DNA from: an uncultured Saprospiraceae bacterium
GTDB taxonomy: Bacteria > Bacteroidota > Bacteroidia > Chitinophagales > Saprospiraceae
NCBI GenBank assembly: GCA_938010715.1
Contig: CALLVG010000107.1
Span: 1-45,178, forward strand
DNA: 45,178 nucleotides
Direction of reading: 5' to 3'
A model generated the notes under the pieces. The model was not told the DNA's origin. It worked only from the letters and a program-made list of their open reading frames with translations, and did not search any database. The position numbers were made by a program, and so were the translations under genes. Positions 43,262 to 45,178 of the stretch are shown piece after piece. How positions within the stretch are numbered: position 1 is the stretch's first letter; each line of letters begins with the position of its first letter.

Positions 43262-44137
43262 TCAAAATTTGTCGTAGCGATGTAATTGCAAGTCGTCGAT
43301 TACTTGGATCAACTTTTCAGCATAACGTTTATCAGTCGCATAACCTGCTTTTTTGAGGCCATGCGCCCACGCGCGATAATCGTTTTTACCCAAGTTGAAA
43401 AGCGACTTGTAACGTTTGTGTGTAAGTAATTGGCTGTGGGCACGGTAGCTTTCCCAAGTAGAACCATATTTGCGGAAGAAGTCCTTGTGAGTATCATCCG
43501 TAAAATTGGAACAGTGCCCCTTTTTACATTTTCGCGAAAAGCATTTTATTCCAAAATGATTGTTGTTACCAGTAGCCAATCTGCTTGCACCTGCATTGGT
43601 TTCCACCAAGCCTTGCGCCAATTTGATACTGGCCGGAATGCCATACTTTTCCATTTCAGTTTGAGCGATTTTGACATGTTTTTCAACATAAGTCATTTGT
43701 CTATCGCGTTTCGCTTTTTCTTTTTTCGATAGCTGTTTTTTGGGTTTTAAATCTGCAATCGAAAAAATACTAAATTGTTCGGTTGTCGGTTTTGGTGGTT
43801 CTTTCTTTTTGACCTCATCGAGGTCATAGATTTTTTGCTCAGCTGTTTGTTCAACTGGCGCAAGTGCTTCCATGACGCGTAAAACTGTTTGCCAAAAACC
43901 ATTTTTTGATTCTTCCTTTTTGGGTTCAACCAAATTAACCTGAGAAGGCGTTGGCACTGTTCCCGGTGAATTCATCTGCACCGAAAAACTAACATCTTTA
44001 GAAGAAAATAACATCAAAACTAATGCGGCCAAAAAAATGCGGCTTTTGTATTGAAGTGCTAATTTGATAGCACGTACCTTTGCTGTGTTCCATTTTGCCT
44101 GCAGTTCTTTTTTCAACAATTCAGTTTGACTGTTCAT
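43262..44137 (-). CDS. Glucosaminidase-domain protein, membrane-anchored
   Basis: The 291-residue protein has one membrane helix near the N-terminus (RIFLAALVLMLFSS, about residues 32-46), a low-complexity Lys/Pro-rich linker and a C-terminal glucosaminidase domain (about 140-285). This fold cleaves the GlcNAc-MurNAc backbone of peptidoglycan. The predicted catalytic Glu is in IKLAQGLVETNAGASRLA, followed by the typical NNHFGIKC and FRKYGSTWESYRAHSQLL segments and AWAHGLKKAGYATDKRYAEKLI. It probably works in cell-wall remodelling outside the inner membrane. A well-formed promoter lies about 100 bases upstream. Confidence 0.9.
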   Translation of the reverse strand: MNSQTELLKKELQAKWNTAKVRAIKLALQYKSRIFLAALVLMLFSSKDVSFSVQMNSPGTVPTPSQVNLVEPKKEESKNGFWQTVLRVMEALAPVEQTAEQKIYDLDEVKKKEPPKPTTEQFSIFSIADLKPKKQLSKKEKAKRDRQMTYVEKHVKIAQTEMEKYGIPASIKLAQGLVETNAGASRLATGNNNHFGIKCFSRKCKKGHCSNFTDDTHKDFFRKYGSTWESYRAHSQLLTHKRYKSLFNLGKNDYRAWAHGLKKAGYATDKRYAEKLIQVIDDLQLHRYDKF

Positions 44138-44239
44138 TTTTTTAAATTCTTTTAGATTAATAAAAAGCGCTCATAGCTTCGTGATGATTAAAAAATAACA
44201 ACTTATTCTTCGCTCATCACTTTATGTAAGATTGTGACA

Positions 44240-44272
44240 CAAATTTAAAACAATTTGTTTTATAAAAACAAA
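44240..44272 (-). promoter_or_regulatory. Promoter of the glucosaminidase gene
   Basis: The minus strand has TTTG (44269-44272), exactly 21 bases, then TAAATTTG (44240-44247), matching both boxes of the Bacteroidota promoter. The untranslated leader would be about 95 bases. Confidence 0.7.
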
Positions 44273-44369
44273 TATGAAACAAAATAATTTAATTAATAAT
44301 TTATTAAAATAAAAATATTTAAAACCAAAACATTGACAACCAATTGATTATCAGCCTGTTATTAAAACA

Positions 44370-44768
44370 ATGGAAAATCCAATTCTTTTATTCGATGGTG
44401 TTTGTAATTTGTGCAATCAGAGCGTTCAGTTCATCATAAAAGCTGATAAGAAGGTCGTTTTTCGTTTTGCATCACTACAATCTGAATTCGCAAAAGAACA
44501 TTTAAAACAATTTGAAACAGAAACAGAAGACCTCAAAACCATCTACCTTTTAGTGGATAATAAAATCTACGACCGCTCCGATGCCGCTTTGGAAATTGCA
44601 AAAAGATTAGGTGGCTTTTGGCAGTTGTTTTATGTTTTCAAAATTATTCCTTCCTTCATTAGAGATGCCGTTTATAATCTCATCTCGCGTAATCGCTACC
44701 GCTGGTTTGGTAAGCAAGAGAGCTGTATGATTCCTTCTCCGGAACTTACTTCTCGATTCTTGGGTTGA
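44370..44768 (+). CDS. DCC family thiol-disulphide oxidoreductase-like protein
   Basis: The 132-residue protein has the DCC signature ILLFDGVCNLCNQSVQFI (Asp and two Cys near residues 8-15), followed by FRFASLQSE, a second family marker. The C-terminal YRWFGKQESCMIPSPELTSRFL is typical of the family (DUF393). It has a thioredoxin-like fold and is usually annotated as a putative redox protein, but the reaction is unproven. It lies 96 bases before asnS on the same strand. Confidence 0.88.
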   Translation: MENPILLFDGVCNLCNQSVQFIIKADKKVVFRFASLQSEFAKEHLKQFETETEDLKTIYLLVDNKIYDRSDAALEIAKRLGGFWQLFYVFKIIPSFIRDAVYNLISRNRYRWFGKQESCMIPSPELTSRFLG

Positions 44769-44864
44769 TTTTAAACGTAGTTTGAAAACAAAAAAAATCA
44801 AACACGTTAAAATTTCATATATAAACCAGTATTTTCGCGACTTCAAAAAATAATCTTTAGTAAG

Positions 44865-45178
44865 ATGTATAACCGTACAGAGATAAAGGACGTCCTCGCT
44901 GGAGGGCATTTAGAAAAAGAAATCACCGTTTGTGGTTGGGTGCGTGCTTTTCGTTCCAACCGATTTATTGCACTTTTTGATGGTTCTGATTTTAATACAT
45001 TGCAAGTTGTCATTGATGATGATTTTGGGAATGATGACCTATTGAAAAAAATCCATTTTCATGCTTGTGTAAAAGCAACAGGGAAGTTGGTCGAATCACA
45101 AGGTGCTGGTCAAAAATACGAATTGATTGCAAATGATATCGAAGTGCTTGGCGAATCAAATCCAGATGAATATGGATT
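44865..45178 (+). CDS. asnS: Asparagine--tRNA ligase, N-terminal part (cut by the window end)
   Basis: This is not in the track because it runs off the window. Translation from the ATG at 44865 gives MYNRTEIKDVLAGG, then ITVCGWVRAFRSNRFIALFDGSD, LQVVIDDD, CVKATGKLVESQGAGQKYEL and NDIEVLGESNPDEYG. This is the OB-fold anticodon-binding domain of class IIb aminoacyl-tRNA synthetases, with the short insert and EVLGE...P linker of AsnRS rather than AspRS. AsnRS charges tRNA-Asn in the cytoplasm. The catalytic domain lies beyond the window. Confidence 0.88.
   Translation, partial: MYNRTEIKDVLAGGHLEKEITVCGWVRAFRSNRFIALFDGSDFNTLQVVIDDDFGNDDLLKKIHFHACVKATGKLVESQGAGQKYELIANDIEVLGESNPDEYG

Overview
The window reads as AT-rich chromosomal DNA of a free-living member of the Bacteroidota, probably near the Saprospiria/Chitinophagia. 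The signs are two proteins with C-terminal type IX secretion (T9SS) sorting domains, a GYDIA-type GHMP kinase, candidate promoters of the Bacteroidota form (TTTG or TTG, about 21 bases, TAnnTTTG), few visible Shine-Dalgarno sequences, and intergenic DNA full of short palindromic repeats. The species call is inference. No rRNA, tRNA, CRISPR array, transposase or prophage was seen.

Layout. 1-7.5 kb is an envelope block: the tail of an unidentified gene, bamA and uppS on the minus strand, then on the plus strand a large Ig-like lipoprotein, lptB and two small lipoproteins. 7.6-14.4 kb is all minus strand: a DUF58 protein, a MazG-like pyrophosphohydrolase, a secreted TPR protein, a GH3-family acyl-adenylating enzyme and a small outer-membrane beta-barrel protein. 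14.5-21.7 kb is a complete histidine operon in the order hisG-D-C-B-H-A-F-IE, mostly with 1-4 base overlaps. In front of hisG lie a TAnnTTTG promoter, an 18-codon leader peptide with four consecutive His codons plus a fifth, and an intrinsic terminator, which together make a textbook attenuator that is missing from the ORF track.

21.8-33.5 kb is mostly plus strand: yicC, gmk, a GHMP kinase, a TPR-CHAT membrane protease-like protein, an HD-domain protein, a three-helix membrane protein, a flippase-like membrane protein, ferritin and a small lipoprotein. A DUF4129 protein and a T9SS-exported glycosidase-like protein lie on the minus strand among them. 33.6-41 kb is one 2439-residue T9SS cargo protein assembled from SdrD-B-like, SprB, PKD/HYR-like, dockerin-like and cohesin-like modules. 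41.5-45.2 kb has a pair of thiol-redox lipoproteins, a membrane-anchored glucosaminidase-domain protein, a DCC-family protein and the 5' end of asnS.

The most interesting features are the his attenuator (with a second alternative pairing just after the terminator), the membrane-anchored TPR-CHAT protein and its HD-domain neighbour, the giant T9SS protein carrying both dockerin-like and cohesin-like modules, and several families of short palindromic or MITE-like repeats between genes. No large new multi-gene system such as a defence island or biosynthetic cluster is evident.
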